Below, piece after piece: positions 35,300 through 46,985 of a stretch of DNA of 64,000 nt. The number at the start of each line of letters is the position of its first letter. Within the stretch, counting starts at the first letter, position 1. Made by a program: the position numbers and the translations under genes. The stretch is from Welwitschia mirabilis (lineage: Eukaryota > Gnetophyta > Gnetopsida > Welwitschiales). The stretch is taken from positions 206,722,210 through 206,786,209 of the forward strand of contig JBOZIK010000001.1 of assembly GCA_051453625.1 (NCBI GenBank), in the 5' to 3' direction. The notes under the pieces are model-generated. The model saw only the letters and a list, made by a program, of their open reading frames with translations. It had not been told where the DNA came from and ran no database searches.

Positions 35300-36860
35300 C
35301 AATTTTTAGCATTTTCAACCTTCTTCCATGGGTAAAGACTTTTCACATTCTAGAAGTCTTATTATTAAACAACTTTCTATGCTTCCTTCGAACAACATAT
35401 TTCTTTCTCTTTCCTAAGAATCTGTAAATGCCTTAACTACTGGATCTATATTTATTAATTTATGTAATAATGTAGAGATGAAATGTAGCTTCATGAAGGG
35501 AACACTCATAATCTTTCTCTTTCCACTTGATGAATCTATTCTATTAGAATGTTAGGGTGTTATTTAATCCTCAATGCAAATTTCAAGTTAAAAACATTAT
35601 TGATAGCTCTTCATTTTTATTTTAATATTATTTATTTTTTAAGAATTTAATATGTATGCCAATGATTTCTATTTTACTTATAATTACATTACTTCTAGAT
35701 ATATGATTTTTTTCCACATTCCATTCCTAAGGCTGTCTTGGTTTTGTGCTTCTTGTTCATCTATCACGATCTTGTATACTTTTATATTATGGTATTACTA
35801 ATGGTAATGTAGTAATATGCCTTCAGCTGCATTGGTAGAATTTTATATTTGGCATTGTCTCTATCCATGATTTCAATAATTTAAATGATAGAGATCTTTT
35901 TTGAAAGAATTTATATGATTTACCAAATGCTACTTAGTTCCTTATTGTCATATCCCATATTTTGTAGACCTCATTTACCTGAATATTAAGTATATTAAGC
36001 TTTAGGTCAAATGATTATTTATCTTTATTTAAAGGCCTTATTAAAATAAGATGAAAAGATATCCAAACATCTAAAATTGTTAGAAGGTTTTTATAAGAAA
36101 AGCTATCCAAACATCTAAAATTAGATAATCCCATTATGTGAGCAATTGAAATAACATGATAAAACTAATAAATTAAAAATTTCACGAGGACATAATAATA
36201 TATTTTACATCTTAGTTACTCGTTTAAATTCTTGATAATTGTGGTAGGTGTATCATATTATGAATAAACATTTTTTCATTGTGCTATGTGATTGATAGAT
36301 TTTATGCATTTTGAAATAAATGAGTATTTAAATAAGTATATGAACTCTTACCTAGAATTAATAATGATAAATGAATAGATTTACTCTACCATGACTTTTA
36401 TGTTCTTAAGATTTATAATGCATGTGGTTCATAACATACTCATTTTTTTATTCATTGACATTAAAGAGTTTATTCATTATGCCATATAATAATTTTGATA
36501 TTTATGCATTTATTCTTTTGATAAATGTCTTGGATGAATTAAACTTACTTATGAGCCTATGAAAGATTAAAAATAAGCTAGCATGAGGAAATGATGCATG
36601 TACTTAACCTTGCTAATTAAAGCAAGAAGATTACTCACCCTAGTTAGTTGCATGAATCATAAATATGATCTCTTTTTGAACTCTAATGTCACTTATTACT
36701 CATACCACTTATCAATGCTAAATTATGTAATCTTTGATCTTGATCTATGGGCTTTTGTTTATCTATATACAAAGATCCTTTCCTCTCTTGTAAAAAAAGG
36801 AGATACTTTTCTTTGGTTTCATATAAGTACATTTCTTCTTTCCTCTCCCTCCCTTCCTCT
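35300..36860. other. Unclassified DNA between the two A pol copies
   Basis: No gene found, and no similarity to the other gypsy copies that I can see. It contains a 16-base direct repeat ATCCAAACATCTAAAA at 36061 and 36105. It follows a 100-N gap, so its true position is uncertain. Confidence 0.4.
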
Positions 36861-36865
36861 GTCCC

Positions 36866-36867
<2 letters not shown>

Positions 36868-36909
<42 letters not shown>

Positions 36910-36910
36910 A

Positions 36911-36978
<68 letters not shown>
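36868..36978. repeat. Compound microsatellite (CT)n-(CA)32
   Basis: About 15 CT units (36874-36903), then a short spacer, then about 32 CA units to 36978. On the minus strand it is (TG)n(AG)n and lies at the spacer position that is purine-rich in all family members. Open frames across it are repeat artefacts. Confidence 0.95.
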
Positions 36979-36982
<4 letters not shown>

Positions 36983-37289
36983 AAAATTTCACATGATTAT
37001 GCACTTAAAAAGATGAAGGTGAATAAGTAAGATAAAAGATAGAAAAGAACACTCCTAGATAACCAAAGCCGTTAATACCATTGAATAAATACACAAGAAA
37101 ATAAGGCATCTTCCTTCAAGTGAAATCCATATATATGAAAACATCTTAAGATTAGGTGAATCCAATATTATCACTATAAATACCTAAATATGGATACTAA
37201 TCATGATACTTCATAAATCAATATACAAGTTAAGTGTAAAAGATGATCAAGTAACATCATAAAATTAATAAAAGGAGTAGGCTAAGAAA

Positions 37290-38540
37290 AAACTTAGACA
37301 ATAATAGGGAGGAAGTCCTTCTAATTGAGGGGAACCTCCAAAATAAGTAATTCTATCATATTCATGATTGCATCTAAACATCCTTCATATAATTTTAACT
37401 ATTATCTATTAACCTTCTGAATCTCTCTAGACTCTAAGTTTAAAATCTCAATAGAGCCATCAGAATGAACTTTTTCTATAAGGTAAGAATATAACTATTT
37501 ATAGATCAACTTGTTATTCAAAATATGAACTGTAGTATTGTATAACAAGACAAGTTGACTAGGTTCAAACTTTTTATGAAAATCTTTTTATCATGTTTAA
37601 GCTTTACTTAGGCTTTATGGATTAATTGACGATGTATGGCATGAGTTCTTTTTTTATGAAGATGGTTTAATTAGGCTAATATATGTTTAAGGTTTTCATG
37701 AAAATCTATAAATTAAGTTGATGAGATGCACAATAAGAATTATAATACACATTAATAGGTAATACACAAACTTTACCATACATAAGTTTATAAGGTGAAA
37801 AGCCAAGAGAAGTACGCTAAGTAGTACAATAAGCCTAAAGTACATCATCAAGTTTAAAATACCAAGACTTTTTGTTAATAGAGACAAGTTTTTATAATAT
37901 TTTCTTTATTTCTCTATTGGCATTTTAATCTTGTTTATTAGTTTAAAGATGATAAGAATAAGCTACTCTATATTCTATCCCAATGAATCAAAGAAGGTTT
38001 TTAAAATTTAGATTAATAAAATAAGTACCTTGATCACTAATGATAACTTTAGGAAAATCAAATCTCTAAAAAATATGAGTTCTAAGGTAATGACAAATAG
38101 TTTGAGCATCATTCAAAAAAGTAAGTATGACTTCAACCCATTTAGTCATGTAATCATAGCTACTAAAATGTTATTTTTATCAAACAAAGATGGATGAATA
38201 GGGCCTATGAAATTAATACCCTAATAATCAAATGGCTTACACTTAATAATAGGTTGAAGAGGCATTTCTTGTGAACAAATAAGGCTATCATGACACTAAT
38301 AAGGATCACATCTTTAAGCAAAATTAAAAGAATCAGGAAAAAAAAGGCCAATAGAAAAGAGAATGGAGGATTTTCATCAATGTTTTATGTCCACTAAAAT
38401 ATCCTCCACAAAAACCACCATGATAAAGATAAATGATTTTAGATATTTCCCAATTAGGCACATATTTTCTCATAATTTAATCTTCACATCTATGGCACAA
38501 ATGTGGTTCTATCCATCTATAGTTACCTATTCTATGGAGA
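37290..38540 (-). pseudogene. Element A integrase, main copy, decayed
   Basis: The minus-strand C-terminal domain lies at 37310-37560. The core includes the frame at 37696-37887 (the S-L-L-T-K-S-L block, homologous to G1 2970-3130). The zinc region is at 38380-38560. Stops are scattered. It is continuous with RH, RT and PR to the right, so this is the authentic pol of A. Confidence 0.8.
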
Positions 38541-40300
38541 AAAGATTTCTATTAATTGTAGGTTTAATGATGTAGTGTTTTCATGGCCATAAGATAGTTA
38601 ATAATGTCTGCATACTAAGAAGGAGGATGAGAAGAAGATACAGTAAGAAGCTGCTCATCAAGAAATGAATCATTAATAATAGAGTTATTTGGAGGAGAAG
38701 TAAGATGAAATAAATGATTAGAATTATATTTTTCTTCTTTATCTATAATGATTAAGTTAAACTCTTGCATAAGGAGGATCTATCTAATGAAACATGTGCT
38801 AAAGTCTTTCTTAGTCATAAGGTAACAAATGGTAGCATGGTTAGTGTAAACATTTATATGAAAGCCTAAAAGATAATGTCTAAGAGAATCAAGAAAAAAG
38901 ATAACGACTAGCATTTCTTTCTCTATAATGGTATAAATAACTTTAAAATCATTTTCATATTTCTGATAAAGAATCCCACCCATAGCAAAATTACTTACAT
39001 CACACATAAGTTCAAAATATTTTTCTCATTGGGACCCATTGCTATAGAAACATTAGAAAGTTTACATTTATGCCTATCAAAAGCAAGTTAACAAGATTAA
39101 TTCCATTCAAATTTGGCTTCTTTCTCTAGTAATAAGTGAAGGGGTTTATATATATTAGCATAATCATGGATGAACTGATGGTAAAAATCACAATAACTAA
39201 GAAAAGATCTAACATGTTTAACATTTATAGGAGGATTTAGATTTTAAGTAATAACAACTTTAAAAGTATCCATCATAATCCCCTCTTTTGAGATATGATG
39301 ACCTAAAAAAATTCTAATCTCAATAAAAAATAGACTCCTTTTTCAACTCAAGTGTGGGCCACTAGAAATAAAATGATTAAGGACTTTCTTTAATCGATCT
39401 AAAATTTGTTCAAAAGTTTTAGCATAAATAAAGAAGTCATTCATAAAAATCTCAATGAAATTCTTAATTATATCAAAAAAATTCCCATTGTAGCATACTG
39501 AAAGAACCAAGAGCATTACAAAGTATAAAAGGCATGCATCTAAAAGAAAAAATACCAAAAAGAGAATTAAAAGTGGTTTTGGCTTGGTTCTTACTAGTAA
39601 TGCAAACTTGGTTATAACTGCTATAGCCATCAAGAAAACAATAAAATGCATGACCCTAAATCCCATTAAAAATTTGATTAAGAAAAGGTAAAGGACAATG
39701 GTCTTTTTTTATTACTTTATTTAGTTTTCTAAATTCTATGCACATTCTTCATTTCCCATGTTTTTTAAGAACTATTATCAAGGGGCTAATTCTGCTCACT
39801 ATTAAAAATTAAATAAATGATTTTAATATCTATTAATTTTATAATTTCATCTTCAACAATTTTTTTAAGGGCTAGATTGAGTCTACATTTGGGTTTCCTC
39901 ATAGGTTTAGCATTTTTTTAGGTAGATTTTATGTTAAATAATCAAAGTAGGTATGACTGATAAATCATTATGAGACCAAGTGAATACATTTACCTTAGAT
40001 TGCAAAAGATAGACTAGACTCAATTCTTATTGAGTGGTAAGGTTTTTGTTGATGATCAAAAGTTTGTTTGAGTTACTATTCAAGAAAATGTATTTTAATC
40101 CACTATCTAAAGGTTTTAGGTTTAGATTTTTATTCTCTATAAAATTTTTAAAAACATAGACTATCATATTAGAATATCATTTAAATATTAGTAGTGGAAA
40201 ACCACCCTTAAAATAAGAAGTATTAGGTCTTCTAGTATCTTAGACTTCTACATGGTTGATAGACTCAGATCCTCTACTCTCTAGATTAGAAAATTTAGTT
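38541..40300 (-). pseudogene. Element A RNase H and reverse transcriptase, decayed
   Basis: RNase H is open on the minus strand at 38780-39007 (M-C-D-V-S-N-F-A-M-G-G-I-L, then V-Y-T-N-H-A-T-I). RT is seen at 39343-39666, with the catalytic block F-M-N-D in place of F-M-D-D and the remnant of M-P-F-G-L-C-N (I-L-C-N). The order and spacing equal those of G1. Confidence 0.8.
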
Positions 40301-40539
40301 TTCAGATGGTCAAAATCAAGTTGATATTCAAAGACATATAAGTTCTCTACTTCCATTTCATTATCAAACAATGTTGATTTTTGAAGCATGGATAATCTTT
40401 CCTCAAGTATACATTGCTATAAAAACATAATTAACTTAGTTTATTCCTTCGTACTCAAATCATTATCTAAATCTTTTTTGGCTGCATCAAAAACTTTTAT
40501 TGAAAATTTTTTATTTTTAAAATGACACTCCATTAAAAT

Positions 40540-40860
40540 AGTTCTTATGTCTATAATATAGTGGACTATTGCAAAAAATCTCTACCTAGAAGTAAAGGAT
40601 ATCCACTGTTGTGCTTAACTTCTATAGTTACAATATTAATAGGGTAGTATCTTCTTCTATTTAAATAATAAAATCCTTAATTACACCTAATAATTTCTTC
40701 ATAGAATTATCAGCTAACTCTAAAACAATCTGTGTAGGTTCTACTCTTTCTTTCAAGACATAATGTTAACACTAGTTCTAATATCAATCAAGGATTTCTT
40801 AATCCTACGGTTTTCTTCTAAAGTGACAATCATAGTTAATGTCCTCAGATCTTTAAACTT
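40540..40860 (-). pseudogene. Element A retropepsin, decayed
   Basis: The minus strand around 40760-40815 reads K-S-L-I-D-I-R-T-S-V-N-I-M. The usual D-I-G has become D-I-R. The active site is therefore changed as well as the frame broken. Confidence 0.7.
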
Positions 40861-42900
40861 TAGACCATTTTAGCAACCTAAGTTATTAACAGATTGTGCT
40901 AAAAAGACTTTACTAGGAATGGTACATTTTTACTTTCTTCTAATTAAGTCTTTTCACAACTTAGAATATTTTAGGTTATCTTCCAAAAGCTTCCAAAATA
41001 GTAAGTTGATACTCACATTTTTATTAAGGCTTTTAAATCATCATCAAAAATAGAATTTATGTTAAGCCTATTAAGCCATGAGGTAGTAGGTTTCTTATGT
41101 GAAGAGTTTTTCTTTTTGTTACTTAATGGAGAAGGAAAAAAATGGTTTTATAAGATTTCTATGTTTTCTTCTTTATTATCTTTATTACTTTATGATGTTG
41201 AAGTCTCATGGATTGGAGGAGTTATGTCATTTTAACTTCTTGTCATTACTTTACTATCTTTTCTAACTTTCTTTAGGTTCAGTAAAGGTTGAATTCTAAG
41301 AGACTCTTGTAGTCTTTGGTTAGTGAGCATAGTTTTTTATAATATACACATAAAGTTTTTAATGTTGATGTTTGTATTTTTAATATTTGAGTTTTTCTTT
41401 TATTGTAATTTCCAGAACTTCTTAAAGGAATTTCTAAGAGAATCACCTTGGTTTTGAAAGTTGGATGAGCTTGCTAGGTTATTTGAATTGTTATATTGGA
41501 AGTTCATGTTTTTAAATCTTTTCTTAACAGGTTGGGAGTCAGGATGGTTTGTTTAAAACTTTCTAAAGTTGGGTTCTTTACTCTTCCTAGATTGAAAGTT
41601 GTTATAATTTTGAACTTATCTTTGATTTTGATTTTAGTCATAGTTTGAGGACCTCTAGTTAAAAGTACATGCTTTCTCATAGATTCTCTATTTGTAAGTT
41701 GGAAGAAAAGGAAATTCTTTGGTAATATAATAATTATCCTCACATAAATCACAATTAGGAGCTACAACTTTATTATTCTTGATTGTCATCTTAGCATCTA
41801 GAATCATTTGAGTGTACTTTTCTAAGGTTAAAGTGAAATCCTTTATGACATTGGTTAGTTTATTTTCAGTTCTTATTTCATTCTTCTCATATTTTACCTC
41901 CTTTAAATATTTAATGATTTGGCCTACAGTTCAGTTTTCTCTAGGTGAGGGTTTAGATTATGTTTAACTCACTTCTATTAAGTATTTCACCACTTTCCAA
42001 GCGTTTTTGAAGGTTTGTTTTAATAAGTACCTCCACATGAAAAATCTACTAGTTGCTTTGTGTGATTGTTTAATCCACTATAAAAATAGTCTACTAGTTC
42101 CACTTATGAAAAGGCATTTATATAATTCGAATGTAAAGTAACAAAGAATCTCTCATAGCAAAGGCATAGTCTTTATTAGGCATTTATTCGATGTTGGTGA
42201 CTTCTTTCTTACGTTTTTAGATGGTGGTTTCACTTATAAATCTCTTGATAAAGGCTTATTAAATTTGACTTTATGATTTTAAGATTTTATGGAAAATTGT
42301 CCTTAATCATAGTTTAAACTTATCTTTTAAAGTGATAGGGAATATGATCATGTAGGTTCTATTACTTATGCATTTTTTACTATTTTTGGAAGTGAGGACT
42401 AATTGTCCTATATCAACAATATGTTCCAAGGAATCTTCATCAAGTTCACTACTAAAACTTTAATATGTGTTTAAGTTTCTAAGCTTAAGATCATCATTGA
42501 GACATAGATCAAAGGGGATTTAAATTTCACATTTCTTATTTGTAATTAGCTCTCTAAGAATGACATGGGCATTGGTATGAATAAGAGTGATTGTAGGAAT
42601 TCCAATGAAAGGGAGCAGATTTGGTGAGATAGCTTGGTTTTATTTCTAAAACGAGGTAGACATGGTTGAAAATGAAAAACTATCATCTATACAATCATCT
42701 AAAAAATTTTCTTTAGCAAAATCAAACTCTACAGAAATAAAAGTAGATATTGTAAGAATTTCTAAATTTTACATACTTTTGTTGTGCTTACCTAAGTTAG
42801 TTTCTAAGTTGATCAAATCTTGTCAAATATTTTCTTTAATAAACAACTGCTCTCTTTATTATTTTTCTTTCTTACTAGATTTTACCATATAAGCTCAATA
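40861..42900 (-). pseudogene. Element A gag, copy next to PR
   Basis: The Athila-type gag block Y-F-Y-S-G-L-N-N-H-T-K-Q-L-V lies on the minus strand near 42050-42110. A decayed knuckle C-D-L-C-E-D-N-Y-Y near 41740 follows; the third and fourth ligands are lost. The open frame 41504-41752 continues it. Upstream of gag, at 42916-42953, is a nested palindrome. A second copy lies at 43097-44990. Confidence 0.7.
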
Positions 42901-42915
42901 TCAAATGCATAGAAT

Positions 42916-42953
42916 GTCATCCTTATAGTTATCTAGATGATAGTCTAGATGAC
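42916..42953 (-). repeat. Nested palindrome, best-preserved unit
   Basis: 38 bases with perfect outer arms GTCATC / GATGAC and inner TTATCTAGATGATA centred on CTAG. It lies just upstream of gag in the leader part of A. Confidence 0.7.
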
Positions 42954-43096
42954 AAAAACACAGACACCATAAAAAAGAAAAAAGTAGAAAATAGAGNNNN
43001 NNNNNNNNNNNNNNNNNNNNNNNNNNNNNNNNNNNNNNNNNNNNNNNNNNNNNNNNNNNNNNNNNNNNNNNNNNNNNNNNNNNNNNNNNNNNNNNN

Positions 43097-44990
43097 TCAA
43101 TGGAATTCCTAAGAGGATCACTTTTGTTTTAAGGGTTGGATGAGCTTACTAGATTATTTAAATTATTAGTTTGGAAGTTTATATTCTCATATCTCTTTTT
43201 AAATGGTTGGAAGTTAGTGTGAGCTTTAAACAATTTTGAAGTTGGGTTGTTCACTCATCCTAGGTTAAAAGTTGTTATGATTTTGGACTTATCTTTGATT
43301 TTGGTTTTGGTTGTAGTTTGAAAACCTATAGTTGAAAGAACATACTTTTTTATAAATTCTCTCTTTATAAGTTGGAAGCAAAAGAAATTCTTTCATAACA
43401 TAATAATTATCCTAAAACAAACAATAGGTAAGAGCTACAACTTCATTCTTTTCGGTTTCCACATTTGCATCTAAAATCATTTGAGTGTATTCTTTCAAAA
43501 TAGAGATGAAATCTTATATGATATTGATTAGTTTATTTTTAGCTCTTATTTTATTTTTTTCATGTTTTACCTCCTTTAGATCTTTAATGATTTGGCTTAT
43601 AGTTAAATTTTCTCTAAGTAAGGGTATAGGCCATGTTTGACTCACTTCTACCAAGTCTTTTAATACTTTCTAAGGTTTGGTTTAATAAGTTACGTTTACA
43701 CAAAAAATTTATAACTTTCTTTGTGTGACTATTTAATCCATTGTAAAAATAGTTTACTAGTTCTACCTATGANNNNNNNNNNNNNNNNNNNNNNNNNNNN
43801 NNNNNNNNNNNNNNNNNNNNNNNNNNNNNNNNNNNNNNNNNNNNNNNNNNNNNNNNNNNNNNNNNNNNNNNNNNNNNNNNNNNNNNNNNNNNNNNNNNNN
43901 NNNNNNNNNNNNNNNNNNNNNNNNNNNNNNNNNNNNNNNNNNNNNNNNNNNNNNNNNNNNNNNNNNNNNNNNNNNNNNNNNNNNNNNNNNNNNNNNNNNN
44001 NNNNNNNNNNNNNNNNNNNNNNNNNNNNNNNNNNNNNNNNNNNNNNNNNNNNNNNNNNNNNNNNNNNNNNNNNNNNNNNNNNNNNNNNNNNNNNNNNNNN
44101 NNNNNNNNNNNNNNNNNNNNNNNNNNNNNNNNNNNNNNNNNNNNNNNNNNNNNNNNNNNNNNNNNNNNNNNNNNNNNNNNNNNNNNNNNNNNNNNNNNNN
44201 NNTATGAAAAGGCATCTATAGGATTTGAATGTAAAGTAATAAAGAATATCTCATAGGCAGAGGCATAGTATTTATTAGGCAATTATTGGAAGTTGGTAAC
44301 TTCTTTCTTATGTTTTTGGATGATGGTTTTACTTATAAATCTCTTGATAAAAGATTTCTGAACTTAACTTCATGATTTTAATCTTTTATGGGGAATTATT
44401 CTTTGATAATTTAGCATTATATTTTAAGGTGATGGGGAATATGACCATGTAGGTTCTATCACTTATGTATTTTTTACTTTTTTGGAAGTGAGCACTAATT
44501 GTTCTATATCAGCAATGTGTTATAAAGGATTTTCATTAGGTTTACCACTAAAAGCAGGATATGAATTTAGGTTTATAAGCTCAATATCATCACTAAAAGG
44601 AAAATCAAAAGGGGCTTAGATTTCATGTTTCTTATTTGTAATGATATTTCTAAGGATGACATAGACATTACTATGAATAGAAGTGGTTTTAAGGGATTCA
44701 ATGATAAGAAGTGAATTTGGTAAAACAGGTTGCTTTTATTTCTAAAATAAAGTAGACATAATTGGAAATGAAAAAATCTCATCTATACAATTGTTTAAAA
44801 AATTTTATTTAGTAAAATTAGACTTTGAAAAAATGAAAGTAGATATTGTAGGAATTTCTAAATTTTACATAACTTTATTGTGCTTACTTGAGTTAGTTTT
44901 CAGATTGATTAAATCTTCTCAGATATTTTCTTCTATAAATAGATATTCTCTTTGATATTTTTCTTTTTTATTAGACTTTACCGTACATGC
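43097..44990 (-). pseudogene. Element A gag, second copy
   Basis: It starts after a 100-N gap and repeats 41430-42900 with moderate divergence, including the G-W-M-S-L-L region and the knuckle. A 430-N gap at 43773-44202 interrupts it, yet the flanks share TATGA and the first copy has no extra sequence there, so nothing need be missing. This copy is continuous with the leader, primer site and 5' LTR. Confidence 0.7.
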
Positions 44991-45438
44991 TCAATATCGA
45001 ATGCATAGAGTGTCATTCCTATAATTGTCTGGATGATAGTTTGGATAACAAAAATATAGAAACCACAAAAAATAAAAAAGTAGAAAATAAAAATAAAAAA
45101 CTGATAGACATAGAAAACTCTGAAAGCAAACTATCATTTACCTAAGTCATCTAGATGATAGAGGGGATGATGGAAAAATCCTAAATTTTTTTAACAAAAT
45201 AGAAATAGAAAACTCATGGCACAGAGTCCATCACTAGTGCAAGTCATTTGGATAATGAAGTAGATGACTAACTTTTTATTGCAAAATAAAAAGAAAACTT
45301 TTATTTAAAAATAAAAAACTGACACTGTGAAAAAGAACCTATGCTATTGCAGATAATAGTACACTACTACTATAGGTAAGCACTCAATTCAAAATACTTA
45401 TCAGAGTAATGACAACTCCCTCTAGCTTTAAGTAGCCT
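44991..45438 (-). other. Element A 5' leader with three palindromes
   Basis: Non-coding leader between primer site and gag. Nested palindromes lie at 45012-45049, 45133-45171 and 45226-45268, spaced about 100 bases, matching the leaders of E (58512, 58616, 58713) and B (51773, 51871). Confidence 0.65.
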
Positions 45439-45456
45439 TCCCTAGAAATGGTGCTA
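45439..45456 (-). other. Element A primer binding site, tRNA-Asp type
   Basis: The minus strand TAGCACCATTTCTAGGGA matches the plant Athila-type tRNA-Asp site TGGCGCCGTTGCCGGGGA at 12 of 18 positions, with most differences being C>T or G>A. It is 3 bases inside the LTR end, as in B and E. Confidence 0.7.
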
Positions 45457-45459
45457 AGA

Positions 45460-45928
45460 TATTGTAGTACATATTTATGTAATGTTATATCCTTAATTAA
45501 GTTAAATCCTATTAATCACAAATATTTACACAAATACAACATACTAATATAGATGAGAATGACCCAAATGTCGTAATCCATTGAAGGCCAAAGTAGAAAT
45601 TAGGAGATTTGATTTTCACAAGGAAAAATACTTGTATTATAACTACAGAAATACTTGTAATGCATGAAAGTAAAATGTAACACACTCATGCACATCTAAT
45701 CTAGAAAAAGGAAAATAACAATGCATCTAACATAAACTAACCATGCACAACCTTAATAAAGGTTGCCCTTATAACCTATATCACTAAGGAAACTATCACT
45801 AAATCAAAAGTAACATAAGTTATAAGGACGAGGAACAAACATGCATTAAAATTAAAAAAGAAAATGATTTATTTTAAGTTTTGAACCACATTCATATTAT
45901 AAAGTAGTCAAACTTCAATAGAGGAAAT
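45460..45928 (-). repeat. 5' LTR of element A, inner part
   Basis: It aligns with 28102-28580 of the other LTR. The first base pair of the terminal TG reads TA. It breaks at the GAAAT target site of element B and resumes at 53727. Confidence 0.85.
45924..45928. repeat. Target-site duplication GAAAT (left) of element B
   Basis: GAAAT here and at 53722-53726. Removing B plus one repeat restores an LTR A sequence matching 28556-28600. Confidence 0.9.
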
Positions 45929-46512
45929 TATTATATTGTGTATTTGTGCAAGTGCTTCAGTTCAGAAATATTCATCATTTATAAAATAAATAGATGTCTT
46001 ACATAATACAACACACTAATGTGAGTGGGAGTAGGGCCGAAATGTTATATTCACATTAAAGACTATGATATAAGACTCAGATTACTTTGTAAAAGTATAC
46101 TAGGAATAAAAAATAAAAAATAATGTAAGATATAAAAGGTATAATGCAAATGCAAGATGCAACTAATCTAGATGAAATGCAAAATGGAACTAATACTACT
46201 TGCTTTTACCCTCAACAAAATTTTCCCTTGATAATCTATATCATCCAAGAAATTGTCACCAGATCAAGGATAATATAGACTCTAAGGGTCATCAAAGAAA
46301 CTAACATGTAAACATGAAAATAAAACAAGGTTTTTGTATTAAAGAGTAACAAGCATATTTCTTATAAAACAGTTGGGTCTCAATGGAGGATACACAACCT
46401 TCCACTAAGTGCACATCTTTATATAATGCTCAAGATGAATTTCCTACCCTTCAATCTTCTATCATGAGAATGTTCGGTGTATTGAAGATGAGAAGGAGAG
46501 TTGAAGTGGGGG

Positions 46513-46522
46513 TTTATTTATA
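46513..46522 (-). promoter_or_regulatory. TATA box in LTR B
   Basis: TATAAATAAA on the minus strand. The same ten bases occur in the other B LTR at 53231-53240 and TATAAATAA in LTR E at 57732-57740. Confidence 0.6.
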
Positions 46523-46624
46523 ATAACTCACAGTAAAAAAAGATAAATAGTAGGTATAGTTAGGCATGCTTATAAATGAAATAGAAATGGTTAAAAGTCA
46601 TTATCAGAGGTGATTACATGTTAG

Positions 46625-46750
46625 TATCATCATGATTATCATTCAGATGATAATGGGAATGACAATACATTATAAAAGATAACTCAGTAGTCATTTAACA
46701 CTCCACATGAGCATCATCCTGCCTATTGTGAGAATAATGGGGGGGATGAC
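46625..46750 (-). repeat. Palindrome pair in 3' LTR of B
   Basis: Unit 1 has TATCATC, inner TATCATTCAGATGATA and GAATGAC. Unit 2 has ATCATCC, inner TATTGTGAGAATAATGG and GGATGAC. Both lie upstream of the TATA box. Confidence 0.65.
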
Positions 46751-46985
46751 AGTCTTCTTTGATCATTTTCTTGAAGAGAAAATTAGCATTTTTATTAGTA
46801 ATTCTTTTCTAAAGCTCTGTGTGTCATAATATGCCTTTAATACATTAAATCTAGGTAAGAATCACACATTTTTGATATTTTTATTGAATCTCCAATATCC
46901 TCATAATTGCATCTAAAACTATATAAAAGTCCTTAAAAACAACTCATAAAACCCCATCAAATAACCACAAATTGGTAGCGCAACA

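Larger units (their letters stand above)
45929..46985 (-). repeat. 3' LTR of element B
   Basis: 1057 bases, plus-strand start TATTATATTG (decayed TGTTGTAGTG) and end GTAGCGCAACA. TATA box on the minus strand (TATAAATAAA) at 46513-46522. Palindromes at 46625-46663 and 46713-46750 lie 110-200 bases upstream of it. It aligns with 52098-53721. Confidence 0.85.

Noticed and set aside
36598-37016. Open frames of 61-127 codons ending in repeated dipeptides
   Set aside because: They come from the CT and CA microsatellites, which lack stops in most frames. No protein family is implied.
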